A stretch of 5,309 bases of DNA from an uncultured Collinsella sp. (lineage in GTDB: Bacteria; Actinomycetota; Coriobacteriia; Coriobacteriales; Coriobacteriaceae). Under the pieces are notes generated by a model. It made no database searches, was not told the origin of the DNA, and saw only the letters and a program-made list of their open reading frames with translations. The stretch's first letter is position 1. Each line of letters begins with the position of its first letter. This document shows, one piece after another, positions 5,056 to 5,309 of the stretch. The stretch covers positions 1 to 5,309 of the forward strand of contig CALBBA010000051.1 in the NCBI GenBank assembly GCA_937926755.1, written 5' to 3'. A program made the position numbers and the translations under genes.

Positions 5056-5205
5056 GGTTACGCGGTTTTACCAAATCGCGTAACTAGTTGACGCTGCAAA
5101 CCCGCCAGAGCGGCAATCTGCCTTTCAACTTCGACGGCATGATCAAAAGATCAATGCCGCCTCGTTTCAAGGCACCTTGCTCGCTCTGGCGGGTTTTCGC
5201 TGTCG
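5056..5205 (+). ncRNA. Covarying two-hairpin structured element, copy 2
   Basis: The element starts 3-4 bases after the RGG protein stop. Hairpin A pairs GTTACGCGGTTT (5057-5068) with AAATCGCGTAAC (5073-5084), 12 bp with one G-T, around the loop TACC. GTTGACGCTGC follows at 5087-5097. Hairpin B spans 5098-5196. Its outer stem is a perfect 15 bp (5098-5112/5182-5196). Next are GCAA/TTGC (5113-5116/5177-5180) with bulged T5181, TGCCTT/AAGGCA (5119-5124/5169-5174), CGGCAT/ATGCCG (5135-5140/5154-5159) and GATC/GATC (5141-5144/5149-5152) around AAAA. The internal loops TC/CC, 5125-5134 opposite 5160-5168, and the bulged A5153 match copy 1 in length and nearly in sequence. GCTGTCG (5199-5205) follows. 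The outer stem ends in TTTT (5194-5197), so this copy could also terminate transcription. Confidence 0.74.
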
Positions 5206-5209
5206 GTGC

Positions 5210-5230
5210 CAAGGCATCGGCGTTGCCTTG
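5210..5230. repeat. Perfect 7-bp hairpin after element copy 2
   Basis: CAAGGCA (5210-5216) pairs with TGCCTTG (5224-5230) around a 7-base loop. No U tract follows on the plus strand. It separates element copy 2 from the terminal inverted repeat. No counterpart is seen after copy 1, so it is probably not part of that element. Confidence 0.4.
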
Positions 5231-5234
5231 ATCC

Positions 5235-5273
5235 AAACCTACCAAAAAGGGACAGGTTTATTTTGGCAGGTTT
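5235..5273. repeat. Palindromic intergenic repeat
   Basis: AAACCTACCAAAA (5235-5247) and TTTTGGCAGGTTT (5261-5273) form a 13-bp inverted repeat with one mismatch, which becomes a G-U pair on the minus strand. The 13-base loop contains GGGACAGG. Phrases like GGGACAGGTTTATTTTGG are, from memory, common beside REP-associated (Y1-type) transposase genes in gut bacteria. No transposase is in the window. It may be a solitary REP-like unit or the edge of an element lying to the right. Confidence 0.5.
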
Positions 5274-5309
5274 TATCTGGGCAAACGTGGTCGTCTATCG
5301 CAATATGGT

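Overview
The window looks like chromosome from a GC-rich gut actinobacterium of the Coriobacteriia, most like Collinsella. I base that on codon and base composition, the type of deformylase and nitroreductase, and the look of the 3' end repeats. This is recognition from memory, not a database result. There are six protein-coding regions, one of them cut by the left edge.

Positions 1-1069 lie on the minus strand. A small 96-residue protein of unknown function (1069-779) ends at a clear rho-independent terminator (716-754). Next comes a promoter (-35/-10 at 675-647) carrying two copies of an imperfect palindrome. It drives a MarR-type repressor (600-100), which overlaps by one base the start of an ABC exporter subunit that runs off the window. 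This reads as a self-repressed, drug- or stress-inducible efflux operon. Positions 1070-1363 form a divergent control region with direct repeats and a perfect 12-bp palindrome, leading to a small FMN nitroreductase (1364-1885, plus).

Positions 1891-2037 hold a highly structured non-coding element, convergent with a variant peptide deformylase (2479-2069, minus). A divergent region (2480-2683) with a series of hairpins leads to a 14-TM DHA2-type drug:proton antiporter (2684-4099, plus). A structured leader (4100-4251) precedes a 266-residue protein (4252-5052, plus). That protein has an acidic N-terminus, a MarR-like winged helix and an RGG-rich tail, an unusual combination. Positions 5056-5205 hold a second copy of the structured element. 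The window ends in another hairpin and a palindromic repeat.

The best candidate for something undescribed is the pair of structured elements at 1891-2037 and 5056-5205. Both begin 3-5 bases after the stop codon of a plus-strand gene. Each has a hairpin with a TACC loop, then the identical 11-mer GTTGACGCTGC, then a roughly 100-nt multi-segment hairpin, then GCTGTCG. Between the copies the paired segments differ in sequence but keep pairing through compensatory changes, while the unpaired loops are nearly identical. That is the signature of a conserved RNA (or single-stranded DNA) fold. The MarR-like/RGG protein, whose gene ends beside one copy, is the second most interesting item. No link between the two can be shown from this window.
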